Assembly: GCF_006538345.1 (NCBI RefSeq) | Contig: NZ_BJKL01000003.1 | Span: 412,408 to 476,407 of the forward strand | DNA length: 64,000 nucleotides | DNA from: Alteromonas sp. KUL49 | Lineage (GTDB): Bacteria; Pseudomonadota; Gammaproteobacteria; Enterobacterales; Alteromonadaceae | Direction: 5' to 3' | In this document: positions 1 to 8,538 of the stretch, piece by piece | Layout: every line of letters starts with the position of its first letter | How positions within the stretch are numbered: the first letter of the stretch is position 1 | Translations under genes and position numbers: made by a program | Notes under the pieces: model-generated | What the model saw: the letters and a program-made list of their open reading frames with translations, nothing else | Told to the model about the DNA's origin: nothing | Database searches by the model: none

Positions 1-1146
1 GGCGTTAACAAAAAAAATGGCTTTGAATTAATCGAAGAACTAAGAGCAAGAAAGCTCATTAAACCCACGTGTATATTTATCATTATTAGCGCGGATAGCG
101 CTCGTCCTGTCGTGTTAGGCTCCCTCGAACGAAGCCCCGATGATTACCTCATCAAACCTTTTTCTCATGCGCAACTCAAAACAAGAATTGTCAGAGCATG
201 GCAAAAAAGAAAGTTTCTTACGCCAGTGTTTCGTGCGGTAGCCGATGACGATTTACCAACAGCAAAAAAAGCCTGTGAAAAGCTATTAGATGCACCGTCG
301 CATTATAAAGGCAGCTGTGAAAAACTGCTTGTAGAAATTTATTGGCAACTTAATGAGCCAAAACCTGCATTGGATCTGTTGTCGAAATATGGTGATGGTC
401 GCCCCATCATGTGGGCTCAAATAGCATTAGCAAAAACACACTTGCTCATGAAGCAACCACAACAAGCCATACGGATTATTGATGGTGTGTTGGCTAAACA
501 CCGATTCAGTGCAGACGCACATGATATTCTGGCTCAGGCCCACGATATGCTGCAAGAAGGCACTCTCGCACTTGATGCCATTAAAACTTCTATCAAACTG
601 TCACCATTCTCGTTAGAGCGTCACTTTATTGCCTGTACCATTGCCCAAAATAACGATGACTATGTGCTTGCGTCTGAGTCGAGTAAGGCCATATGGGACC
701 TGTCAAAACGCTCGGTACACCACAACACTATGCATTGGTGTGGCTATATAAGAAGCCTACTTGACGTTGCTGAACACACCGACGAAAAAAGTGTGAAAAA
801 TCGGTACCAACAAGAGGCGCTGCTTGAATTGCAAAGAGCAAGGTTTGACGAATATCTACAACGTCTCTCTTCTAACTTCAGTATTGATATATACAACGAT
901 ATTGTTCAAGCACGGCTAAACGCCATAGACGGTAAAATGTTAGATGCCAAGAAAAGTATTGTGCGTTCACAAGTGGCCATTGAAGAGAAGTTCGGAGAAG
1001 TCCCCCCTATATTCTTACCTGATAGTTTAAAAGTGATGTACGACATTGGTGAATTTGAAGAAGCGCAAGAGCTAAACCAAATAGTTGAAAAAATTCCCCA
1101 TACGTTAGATCCGAATGGTCTATATTTAATTAAAAAGAAGGGATGA
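1..1146 (+). CDS. Response regulator with TPR-like repeats, N-terminus outside window
   Basis: The frame is open from base 1, so the protein begins before the window. The first codons encode the end of a receiver domain: a hydrophobic strand (IFIIISAD) and then DDYLIKPF, which holds the conserved lysine of the phosphorylation site. About 300 residues of TPR-like paired helices follow and no DNA-binding domain is seen. This architecture matches the VieB type of response regulator, thought to act by protein contact rather than on DNA. The intact protein encoded at 28172-29815 is a paralogue. There, the module found here in the next gene (1143-1463) forms the C-terminus of one chain, so this gene and the next may be a single gene split by a one-base error in the A-run at 1132-1136. 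Confidence 0.75.
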   Translation, partial: GVNKKNGFELIEELRARKLIKPTCIFIIISADSARPVVLGSLERSPDDYLIKPFSHAQLKTRIVRAWQKRKFLTPVFRAVADDDLPTAKKACEKLLDAPSHYKGSCEKLLVEIYWQLNEPKPALDLLSKYGDGRPIMWAQIALAKTHLLMKQPQQAIRIIDGVLAKHRFSADAHDILAQAHDMLQEGTLALDAIKTSIKLSPFSLERHFIACTIAQNNDDYVLASESSKAIWDLSKRSVHHNTMHWCGYIRSLLDVAEHTDEKSVKNRYQQEALLELQRARFDEYLQRLSSNFSIDIYNDIVQARLNAIDGKMLDAKKSIVRSQVAIEEKFGEVPPIFLPDSLKVMYDIGEFEEAQELNQIVEKIPHTLDPNGLYLIKKKG

Positions 1147-1463
1147 GTGCAAAAGAAAAGCTCACCCAATATCAACAGTTTAACAAGCAAGGTATCGAGT
1201 TATATCAGGAAGGACAGTTTGAAAAAGCGCGTGATGCCTTCGGATTAGCTCAGCAATTCGCGCCTGTGAATACTGGTGTTGCGCTTAACTTACTCCAGTG
1301 TTTGTTGCGAATACTCGATAAAGGCAAAAAGCCTGAGCCCAAGCTAGTAACTGAATGTAGAAGAATACACAAATTGATTGACGACATGCCGTTAAAGCGT
1401 CAACACCAAGAAAAATACGATGCACTCCACAACGAACTCATGACGTATATAGGGAAAAAATGA
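1143..1463 (+). CDS. Small TPR-like protein, or detached C-terminal module of the preceding gene
   Basis: A 106-residue, helix-rich protein with one clear TPR pair (FNKQGIELYQEGQFEKARDA). The segment GVALNLLQCLL closely matches FGLNLLQCMI near the C-terminus of the single-chain paralogue at 28172-29815. Its ATG overlaps the upstream stop in an ATGA arrangement, and the purine run just before it leaves almost no Shine-Dalgarno spacing, so as a separate gene it would rely on translational coupling. Adding one A to the run at 1132-1136 would join both frames into one protein resembling the paralogue. It may therefore not be a true separate gene. Confidence 0.6.
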   Translation: MSAKEKLTQYQQFNKQGIELYQEGQFEKARDAFGLAQQFAPVNTGVALNLLQCLLRILDKGKKPEPKLVTECRRIHKLIDDMPLKRQHQEKYDALHNELMTYIGKK

Positions 1464-1750
1464 ACACACGATCACTATTCACAGTTGCCATAGCCAGTGC
1501 TGTTTTAGTTGGCTGTAATCACACTCCACCCTGCGAAGATATTTTGGAAGTTAATCGACAAATGGCGATGTGCGAAGGCCTTGCCGAACGTATGTCTGAT
1601 AACCGTTATCCCCAACAAGCCCTGTCAGCTCGGAAACGTTACGAATCTGAATGTGAGAATTTTCGCTACTACCGAGACGAGTACGACACCATATGTAAAT
1701 CGGATAGAGTCGGTATTGGTGCGCCAGACAGAGTACAAAGAGACGACTAG
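1460..1750 (+). CDS. Small predicted lipoprotein of unknown function
   Basis: A 96-residue protein with a short signal peptide and lipobox LVGC, so the mature protein should start at the cysteine near residue 19 and be membrane-anchored. The mature part is charged and contains four further cysteines, which suggests disulfides in the periplasm. The start overlaps the preceding stop by four bases (ATGA), implying coupling to the TPR gene. No family is recognised. A second open frame over the same bases lacks a signal or any coherent composition and is taken as a shadow. Confidence 0.65.
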   Translation: MNTRSLFTVAIASAVLVGCNHTPPCEDILEVNRQMAMCEGLAERMSDNRYPQQALSARKRYESECENFRYYRDEYDTICKSDRVGIGAPDRVQRDD

Positions 1751-1828
1751 AGTTGACACGGCACTCTTGTCACATCTTCAATAACTGATATGCTCACCCT
1801 AGTATCAGTAAAACGTAGAGTGCTGTAA

Positions 1829-2527
1829 TTGTTAAAGTTTACGCCAGTTTACCAATGGATAGCATTTGCCGCTGTCAGTGTGACTAGCACATTGACGATG
1901 GCTAACGAGTTAGCGTTTGTACGCACTCAACTTGGCGAAAAATACACCTGTGCTCACAAGGCCCTCGACCTTGCCTATCAAAATTTGGGGTACAAGGTGA
2001 AGTATCTCACCTTACCTAGTGAACGAGGACTGCAAGAGTCTAACAACGGTCACTATGACGGCGAAATGCTTAGAGTAAAAGGGCTTGAAGAGGATTACGC
2101 TAACCTTATTCCCGTTGAAGTACCTATCTGTTACGTGCAATCAATTATTGTTGCCCGCCCACACGTAGATTTAGCGTCTTACGACAATTTCAAAAAGTAT
2201 CGATTTGGGATCACCCAAGGGTTCGTAGGCTTAGAACGTATGGTCGAAGAACATCAACTTCCGGTGATTAGAGCGGTAGATCACGAAACCTTACTGCAAA
2301 TGCTCGATAAAAACAGAATTGAGATGGCCGTTGTAAACCGGGAAACCGCAGAAGCCTTTTTGAAATCGCGCCCAGCAGATAGTTTTATCATTATCGAGAA
2401 GTTTGTTCGCAATGTAGGGCTTTATCACTATTTACATAAAAAACATGCCATGCTGGTTCCCAGTATCACCGAACAACTGCAATCGATAAGTCATTTGGGA
2501 TTTATCGATATTCCGAACAAAGAGTAA
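1829..2527 (+). CDS. Periplasmic solute-binding (SBP family 3-like) protein
   Basis: A 232-residue protein with an N-terminal signal peptide probably cleaved after TMA near residue 25. The mature part resembles bacterial extracellular solute-binding family 3: YKVKYLTLPSERGLQESNNG near the N-terminus, then a hinge-like segment (RFGITQGFVG), and a C-terminal half with MAVVNRETAEAFL. In Alteromonadales such orphan proteins are common next to signalling genes and often have no cognate permease; none is seen here. The start is a TTG at 1829, chosen because an in-frame stop lies just upstream and the signal peptide begins directly. The Shine-Dalgarno (GTAGAG) is weak. The ligand is unknown. Confidence 0.7.
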   Translation: MLKFTPVYQWIAFAAVSVTSTLTMANELAFVRTQLGEKYTCAHKALDLAYQNLGYKVKYLTLPSERGLQESNNGHYDGEMLRVKGLEEDYANLIPVEVPICYVQSIIVARPHVDLASYDNFKKYRFGITQGFVGLERMVEEHQLPVIRAVDHETLLQMLDKNRIEMAVVNRETAEAFLKSRPADSFIIIEKFVRNVGLYHYLHKKHAMLVPSITEQLQSISHLGFIDIPNKE

Positions 2528-2573
2528 CCAAAAATAATTCATTCAAAACGTCGAGTCACAGGAATACTAAATC

Positions 2574-3512
2574 GTGTATAAAAATCTAATATTTACCCTA
2601 TCGATTATAGTTGTTGTTGCAATATCCATTACCTTCCCTTCGTTATTTCTGGCTATTGGTGATTTTAAGCTTACCGAACTCATCGTACCGCTTCTTATGC
2701 TCATCATGTTTGGCATGGGCACATCGGTGGGCATAGAGGACTTCACAAGAGTAGTAAAAATGCCCAAACAAGTGGGTATTGGTTTGATTTGCCAATTTAC
2801 TATCATGCCCATTCTTGGTGTTACCCTGGCCAAGCTTTCTGGTCTTCCTCCTGAGGTTGCAGTCGGGATTATTCTCGTGGGATGCTCACCAGGCGGTTTG
2901 GCATCAAATGTAATGGCCTATATCGCTGGCGCTAATCTTGCGCTGTCTTTAACGCTGACCTCTTTTTCAACGATTCTCGCCCCTATACTTACGCCGTTAC
3001 TTATGCTTCTGCTCGCTGGAGAAGCCATCGATATTGATGCCATTGGAATGTTTTGGAGTATCACCAAAATCGTGTTACTCCCTGTAGCGGCAGGTTTGCT
3101 ATTTAATCACTTCCTGCATGGAAAATTCCCGCTTATTGATAGACTTATGCCTATGGTTTCCATGGTCGGTATTGTAGTGATTATCGGCGTCATCACAGCC
3201 GCAGGAAGAGATACCTTAGTCACACTTGGTCTATTGGTGATCTTACTCATGGCGTTGCAAAATGTGTTGGGCTTGGGATTAGGCTATACAGCGGCAAAAC
3301 TACTTAAACTTGATGAAGCCTCCGCGAGAGCCATAGCTTTTGAGGTAGGAATGCAAAACTCTGGTTTGGCTTCGGGCATCGCTGTGCAAATGGGAAAAGT
3401 GGCTACCATGGGAATTGCACCGGCAGTATTTGGACCAGTGATGAACGTGAACGGTTCTATACTGGCCTCTATCTGGAAGCGCTCAACACCTGAAGCATCA
3501 TCGAAAGACTAG
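2574..3512 (+). CDS. Bile acid:sodium symporter (BASS) family transporter
   Basis: A 312-residue protein with about nine or ten hydrophobic segments, typical of BASS transporters in the inner membrane. Family landmarks are FGMGTSVGIEDFTRV near residue 45, the GCSPGGLASNVMAY crossover near residue 105, and EVGMQNSGLASGIA near residue 260. These helix-break motifs line the sodium and substrate sites in characterised homologues. Bacterial members move organic anions and the substrate here cannot be read from sequence. The start is a GTG at 2574 with AGGAAT about 8 bases upstream. A second BASS protein lies at the other end of the window (63124-64000). Confidence 0.88.
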   Translation: MYKNLIFTLSIIVVVAISITFPSLFLAIGDFKLTELIVPLLMLIMFGMGTSVGIEDFTRVVKMPKQVGIGLICQFTIMPILGVTLAKLSGLPPEVAVGIILVGCSPGGLASNVMAYIAGANLALSLTLTSFSTILAPILTPLLMLLLAGEAIDIDAIGMFWSITKIVLLPVAAGLLFNHFLHGKFPLIDRLMPMVSMVGIVVIIGVITAAGRDTLVTLGLLVILLMALQNVLGLGLGYTAAKLLKLDEASARAIAFEVGMQNSGLASGIAVQMGKVATMGIAPAVFGPVMNVNGSILASIWKRSTPEASSKD

Positions 3513-3540
3513 GCATTGAACGCTTTACTCATGAACACAG

Positions 3541-4383
3541 TTATTTCATGAAGCCTTCGACATCTTCAATAACGTCATCGATGTTATCAATAAGCTCGCC
3601 ACGCTGTTTGGGTGACAGCGTGTCTGCGAGTGTGGCCACCATTGTCACCCAAATATGCCTGTTTTCTTCGCGAGCTTCTTTGTATTGAGGATCTCTGTAA
3701 TCATCTGGCTGACTCATCAAGCTCCTTAAATCCTCGACAAAATTAGGATTAGTAGCCCGCGTCGCAAACAGTCGTCTGGCAGCTTGTTGCGTATTGCGTC
3801 GATAATCAATCCAAAACTGTCCTGTCGCCTGTAATTGAACACCGTAACTTTTCACAATGTCATACTGCTCATCAGACAAGTCGCCCACCCGACTTTCCAT
3901 ATTCTCCACAAGGCGCTTAATTCGACGTTCCATGTTTTCCTCAGACGAACGCTCGGCGTACTCTTGAAGTTCTTCCTCTTCTTCCTTATTTTCACGCTCA
4001 AACGCAGCAAACAGCATAATAATTTGGTCATCAGACAGAGTTTCTGCCATTTCTGCCAATTGAGGTGCCAGTTCTACCCTAAGCCTGTCCCAGTGGCTCC
4101 CTACGGTATCAACATGCTGAGCGATAACGTCGTAACTCAGATTATCTTGCTCGATGTCGCTGCGTAACTCAGTGAGTTGGGTGTGATACTGCTTCAACTC
4201 CTGTTCTTTGTGCCAACGAAGCCAACCCTGCAAATACCTATCAAACGTCTTTTCTTGGGCGTCATTCAATTCTATGTAGTCATCGAGGTACCAGTACACT
4301 ACCCAATCTAAATTGTTGTACGCAAATTTTGACGAGCATGCTCCTAGTAACAATACTCCTATCAAAACTATCAATTTCTTCAT
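3541..4383 (-). CDS. DUF6279-type lipoprotein
   Basis: A protein of 280 residues with signal peptide and lipobox LGAC, then an aromatic-rich start (FAYNNLDWVVYWYLDDYIEL) and a long, charged, mainly helical body. This pattern is that of the DUF6279 lipoproteins found widely in marine gammaproteobacteria, function unknown. The start at 4383 is preferred over an upstream one because it begins the signal peptide (MKKLIVLIG) and has an AAAGGA ribosome site seven bases upstream. It is convergent with the BASS transporter gene and divergent from pfkA. Confidence 0.75.
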   Translation of the reverse strand: MKKLIVLIGVLLLGACSSKFAYNNLDWVVYWYLDDYIELNDAQEKTFDRYLQGWLRWHKEQELKQYHTQLTELRSDIEQDNLSYDVIAQHVDTVGSHWDRLRVELAPQLAEMAETLSDDQIIMLFAAFERENKEEEEELQEYAERSSEENMERRIKRLVENMESRVGDLSDEQYDIVKSYGVQLQATGQFWIDYRRNTQQAARRLFATRATNPNFVEDLRSLMSQPDDYRDPQYKEAREENRHIWVTMVATLADTLSPKQRGELIDNIDDVIEDVEGFMK

Positions 4384-4552
4384 TTTAAGTCCTTTCAAAC
4401 AATCACTGACTTCGGCGAAGTGTTCACACATGGTTGCGTTTTTTCGCACATGGAACAAAACTTGTCATTATGTTGACCTACATCTACTCAAACGGTTCCC
4501 GCAATACATTAGATCAGCTAGCATTATGATGCGGTAGACCCATAAAGGAACA

Positions 4553-5554
4553 ATGATGTCTAAACGAGTTGCAGTACTCACCTCTGGCGGTGACGCCCCA
4601 GGAATGAACGCTTGTATAAGAGGCGTAATACTTACTTGCGAACAGCGAGGTTATACACTCTTTGGCTATAAACACGGCTACAATGGACTACTTCAACAAG
4701 AGTATATTCCCTTGTACTCGAGTAATACTCACAATCTCAATCAACAAGGTGGCACTATACTGCACAGTGCGAGGTGCCTCGAGTTCAAAGAGACAGAAAG
4801 CGCAATATTAGCTGCCAAGAACCTCAAAGCACTTGAAATTGACACCCTTATCGTAATCGGCGGTGACGGTTCGTTCAGGGGAGCAACCCATCTTTCTCAT
4901 TATTGGAACGGTCAAATATTGGGGCTACCAGGCACCATCGACAACGATATTTCGGGCACAGACGCTACCATCGGTTATTACACCGCCATTGATACTGCTG
5001 TGTCGTCGATAGATAAGGTCAGAGACACCGCGGATGCTTTCGAGCGTATATTTCTGGTGGAAGTCATGGGACGGCACGCTGGATTTTTAGCGCTGAGCGC
5101 CGCTGTTGCATCGGCTGCTGATTACGTCATTTTACCGGAGCTTTTTACGACTGAATCAGAGATGCTTGCAAACATATGCCATCAGATTGAACAGCGTAGA
5201 AAGCTAAAAGGTACTGTGAGTTTTATTATCGTAGTTGCTGAAAACGTGTGGCCTGGAGGGCTCAATAAACTTGCTGATTCACTCACCAAACGGGCAAACG
5301 CTGAGGTGCGCCCAGTCATCTTAGGGCATGTTCAACGGGGTGGCTCACCGGTGAGTCAAGACAGGATATTAGCCAATACGTTAGCACATTATGCAGTTAA
5401 TCTTGTAGGTGAACCCACCACAAACGTAATGATAGGTATGGTAAATGGTAATCCCGTTGAAGTACCGCTGTCGGTAACCCATACTCCAGGAAAACCTCTT
5501 TTAAAATCAACACTTGAGTGTATGCAGAGTATCATGAACAAGCGTTACGCGTAA
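4553..5554 (+). CDS. pfkA: ATP-dependent 6-phosphofructokinase
   Basis: A 333-residue protein matching bacterial PfkA along its full length. It phosphorylates fructose 6-phosphate to fructose 1,6-bisphosphate, the committed step of glycolysis. Visible landmarks are the ATP loop SGGDAPGMNA (residues 11-20), GGDGS (103-107, the ATP-type rather than the pyrophosphate-type sequence), the catalytic GTIDND segment with Asp130, the substrate motif MGRHAG (172-177), and LGHVQRGGSP near residue 262. An AAAGGA site precedes two adjacent ATG codons (4553 and 4556), either of which could be used. The stop codon lies inside a 30-bp perfect palindrome. Confidence 0.95.
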   Translation: MMSKRVAVLTSGGDAPGMNACIRGVILTCEQRGYTLFGYKHGYNGLLQQEYIPLYSSNTHNLNQQGGTILHSARCLEFKETESAILAAKNLKALEIDTLIVIGGDGSFRGATHLSHYWNGQILGLPGTIDNDISGTDATIGYYTAIDTAVSSIDKVRDTADAFERIFLVEVMGRHAGFLALSAAVASAADYVILPELFTTESEMLANICHQIEQRRKLKGTVSFIIVVAENVWPGGLNKLADSLTKRANAEVRPVILGHVQRGGSPVSQDRILANTLAHYAVNLVGEPTTNVMIGMVNGNPVEVPLSVTHTPGKPLLKSTLECMQSIMNKRYA

Positions 5555-5564
5555 CGCTTGTTCA
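5535..5564. terminator. 30-bp perfect palindrome at the end of pfkA
   Basis: Bases 5535-5564 read identically on both strands, with half-site TGAACAAGCGTTACG. The pfkA stop codon lies inside it and the convergent response-regulator gene ends at 5571. It can fold into a long hairpin on either transcript. It lacks a clear U-tract, so it may act as an RNA-stabilising or weak bidirectional terminator structure rather than a classical terminator. Confidence 0.55.
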
Positions 5565-5570
5565 CTGTAA

Positions 5571-6398
5571 TTACATCTTCATTGCCGCTTTAACTTTGTC
5601 TCTGTGACTGCGACTTACTTTAAGTTCCGTATCATTCTGCAAAATAAGATGATACTCGCCGCTGATGTGACTAACGAGCTTTTTCACAAAGCGGATGTTC
5701 GCAATGGCCGAGCGATGGACACGAACAAACCACTGTGGATTTAACTCTTGCTCAAGCTCTTTCATTGTCTTGCGCATAATGTGCATACCGTCTAACGCGT
5801 GCACACACATGTAGTCTCCCGCCGCATCAATCCATTGAATATCCTGTACACTCACTCGCGTCACCTCTGAGCCATCTTTAATGGCAAGTACATCAGGATA
5901 AGGATTGGTTTCTACTGGCTCACCACTGGCAAGTTTACGTAAAATTTCTTCACAGTCATCGCCGGTTAGTTCAGCGACTAGACTCACTAGCTTTTGCGAT
6001 TGCTCGTCTTGGTATTGGGTGCTGAAGTGGTCGCGCACCTTGTCTAGCGCGAGCTGAAGTCTTTCATCGTCAGCGGGCTTCAATAAGTAATCCAACGCAT
6101 GAATATCGAACGCCTTAATAGCGTAACTGTCATACGCAGTAACAAACACGATAATAGGAATAGGTTGATTCAATTCGCGGAGCTTATGAATCACTTGAAA
6201 CCCGTTTAATCCTGGCATTTGAATGTCTAGAAACACTAAATCAGGTCTATGTTGCGAAATACTACTTACCGCATCTAGGCCATTTTGACATTCGGCAAGC
6301 ACTTCAATGTCGTCATGACGTTCAAGTCTTGCACGCAATCCGCGTCTTGCTAAGGGTTCGTCGTCGACAACCAGTGTTCTAATGCGAAACTCCGACAT
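5571..6398 (-). CDS. LytTR-family response regulator
   Basis: A 275-residue protein with an N-terminal receiver domain (acidic residues VDDE at 11-14, phospho-acceptor Asp58 in FLDIQMPG, Lys107 in YLLKPA). A C-terminal LytTR DNA-binding domain covers about 165-270 (WIDAAGDYMCVH, WFVRVHRSAIANI). It is the partner of the histidine kinase encoded just upstream, three bases away. The pair resembles the BtsS/BtsR and YpdA/YpdB systems of enterobacteria, which sense small carboxylates, but the ligand here is not known. Confidence 0.92.
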   Translation of the reverse strand: MSEFRIRTLVVDDEPLARRGLRARLERHDDIEVLAECQNGLDAVSSISQHRPDLVFLDIQMPGLNGFQVIHKLRELNQPIPIIVFVTAYDSYAIKAFDIHALDYLLKPADDERLQLALDKVRDHFSTQYQDEQSQKLVSLVAELTGDDCEEILRKLASGEPVETNPYPDVLAIKDGSEVTRVSVQDIQWIDAAGDYMCVHALDGMHIMRKTMKELEQELNPQWFVRVHRSAIANIRFVKKLVSHISGEYHLILQNDTELKVSRSHRDKVKAAMKM

Positions 6399-6401
6399 AT
6401 T

Positions 6402-7475
6402 TTAATTATCCTTAATATCGTATGGAATTCGAATACGTACGCGAATTCCAGAAGGCTGGTTGTGATCAATTGAAAACGCAAAATTGCGTTGATACAACGA
6501 CTGCAACCTCTCTTTAATATTTGCTAACCCAACCCCGTTTTCACGGGCTAGTTGGCCGTTTTGAATATCGGCTCCAGGACCATTATCTGCCACGTCCATC
6601 AGCAAGTCGTTTCCGAAGCGACTCGCAGAGATAGCAATTTGACCACCACTCTCCATTTTGGAAATAGCATGTTTAATTGCATTTTCAATAATAGGTTGCA
6701 ACAACATGCTGGGTACGTGGGCATTAAAACAGTTTTCATCAATATCCCACTTCACCTCGAGTCGGTCATCAAAACGGACTTTTTCTATCTCAAGATACAA
6801 TCTCAGCGCTTTAATCTCTTGCTCCAGTGGCACCCGCTTAATTGGATCGTTATCTAAAGAATAGCGCAAAAAGTCGCTCAAACGAGACACCATTGCCTCT
6901 GCAGTGTCATTTTCTTTAAGCAAAACGAGCGTTGATATAGCGTTCAACGTATTGAAGAGAAAATGAGGGTTGAGTTGGTAACGCAACATTTTAATGTGTG
7001 CTTGGTGAGCCATCGTCGAGGCTTTAAGCGCGTTTTGCTTCTCTTTTTGTAGCATTTGAAAGTTTTTGATGCCGAAGTAAACACCCGTCCAACAACCGAT
7101 AACAATCAATGAGTTAATAGTGTTGGTGAAGTACATGTACCAGGTATCAGGCCTGTAGCCATGTTTATAAATTTCCCAGTAATTAACATTCTTTACCACG
7201 GCCCAAACCAAGGCTACAACGTAGCAAGCCGCCAGAATGGTAATGATCATACTGAGCGCAGAACGCTTTCGCGCCCATCGAAAAACATAGCGTAACGGAA
7301 TGGTAAGGATCCAACCCGCGTAGGCATTAAGAAGGATAACGAAAACCCAAATGGGTCGCATGTCGTGAAGGAAGGAGCCAATGTAATAAACGAGTGCAAA
7401 GCCAAACCAACCCGCACTTTGTAACGTCCAGAACAGACGCTCGTTACTCTCAAAAACTCGTTCGAATCTAGTCAC
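6402..7475 (-). CDS. LytS/YehU-type sensor histidine kinase
   Basis: A 357-residue inner-membrane protein. Four hydrophobic segments occupy roughly residues 20-135, followed by a short coiled stretch (FQMLQKEKQNALKAS) and a His_kinase domain with the phosphorylated His171 in LNPHFLFNTLNAIS. The ATPase part has the N box PIIENAIKHA and the G box DNGPGAD and GVGLANIKERL. It should phosphorylate the LytTR regulator downstream, with which it forms an operon. The start is a GTG at 7475 without a strong ribosome site, so the exact N-terminus is uncertain. No extracytoplasmic sensor domain is visible; sensing is probably through the membrane part. Confidence 0.9.
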   Translation of the reverse strand: MTRFERVFESNERLFWTLQSAGWFGFALVYYIGSFLHDMRPIWVFVILLNAYAGWILTIPLRYVFRWARKRSALSMIITILAACYVVALVWAVVKNVNYWEIYKHGYRPDTWYMYFTNTINSLIVIGCWTGVYFGIKNFQMLQKEKQNALKASTMAHQAHIKMLRYQLNPHFLFNTLNAISTLVLLKENDTAEAMVSRLSDFLRYSLDNDPIKRVPLEQEIKALRLYLEIEKVRFDDRLEVKWDIDENCFNAHVPSMLLQPIIENAIKHAISKMESGGQIAISASRFGNDLLMDVADNGPGADIQNGQLARENGVGLANIKERLQSLYQRNFAFSIDHNQPSGIRVRIRIPYDIKDN

Positions 7476-7650
7476 ATAAACACCGGTGTAACAAATATTA
7501 GGGTGATTATACGTCGATATGAGTGGCTTTGTACCGACTTGGTCGTATCAGCTTGGCGACTTATCGCAGTGTAGAATCGGAAAAATACCGCTGAACGCAA
7601 TAATTGTTGATTCATCTATGGTGCAAGGAAACTAGTGCCAAGGTCACCCT

Positions 7651-8334
7651 TTAGGTGATCAATGTGTGTTTGGCTAATACGTCGCTAACCACTTTCTCAT
7701 CACTATCAAACTGTAAGCCGTAATACACGAAATCTTCTTCAGGATGCTGGTTCTTAACAATTGCCTTCAACGAATTTTCCGTTTCGCCCACTCTAAAACT
7801 CAGCGTCAGGTCCACTCCCTCGTCGAGGATGGGCCAATCCGGATTGACCGGCATAGCCAGTCTGCAGCCTTTATTAGAGATATCAACAACAATGCCCGTG
7901 GTTTTAACGCCTGATCCTACAATCTCCGAACTTACTGAAACTGCAATACCCGGTTGGGCACGTTTTGATGAGCGCAGGCCTATAGACTCAACTCTTTCTG
8001 GGAAGCTTGTTATTAAAAGGCCAGACGGCTTTGACAGTAACTTGAGTACGGTACTCCTAAACGCGATAACCTGCCCAACAGTGCCTTCTAGCACGTAGCG
8101 GACTACCAGATCATTCTCGACAAATAATAGATCGCGAATCGTCATCCACTTCGCCGACGCTGGCACTTGAAAAACTAAGCAGTTGGGAATTTCCATCCCA
8201 ACATAAGCAACTCTCACTCTTTTGGGTGCCGTAGGCGTTGCTATTTGAAGATCAACAACGGTACCTGGCTTGAGTGAACGCAGGTTCTCGATATCGTCCT
8301 TGCTGAGTTGATTGCTCAAACTGTTATCTGCCAT
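7651..8334 (-). CDS. PilZ-domain c-di-GMP-binding protein (YcgR-like)
   Basis: A 227-residue protein with an N-terminal beta-rich YcgR-N-like domain (about 20-110) and a C-terminal PilZ domain. Both c-di-GMP contact motifs are present: RxxxR as R121-SSK-R125 and D/NxSxxG as DISNKG at 151-156, so binding is likely. Proteins of this layout act as flagellar brakes or as regulators of surface structures in response to c-di-GMP. No flagellar gene is nearby, so the output is not shown by context. It is a single gene with its own upstream region at about 8335-8538. Confidence 0.88.
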   Translation of the reverse strand: MADNSLSNQLSKDDIENLRSLKPGTVVDLQIATPTAPKRVRVAYVGMEIPNCLVFQVPASAKWMTIRDLLFVENDLVVRYVLEGTVGQVIAFRSTVLKLLSKPSGLLITSFPERVESIGLRSSKRAQPGIAVSVSSEIVGSGVKTTGIVVDISNKGCRLAMPVNPDWPILDEGVDLTLSFRVGETENSLKAIVKNQHPEEDFVYYGLQFDSDEKVVSDVLAKHTLIT

Positions 8335-8538
8335 TAAGACTTCCGTAAATGCTTACATTAAGACAAGACTATAAGAATGTATCTGTCGATGACGAGCAAT
8401 TCTTTAGTGGCCTTGTTATATTAGTAGTGCGAGCATCATCAATGATGAAACGCTTTGTAAATGTAACTAATTTTTCCTGCGCTGACAAAGTCTTCATGCG
8501 TTATCTGTCGTCAGTCAGCTTATCGAGTAGCCGTAAAT

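Noticed and set aside
1509..1784. Second open frame overlapping the small lipoprotein
   Set aside because: It lacks a signal or family features, while the other frame has a lipobox and an ATGA junction with its upstream gene.
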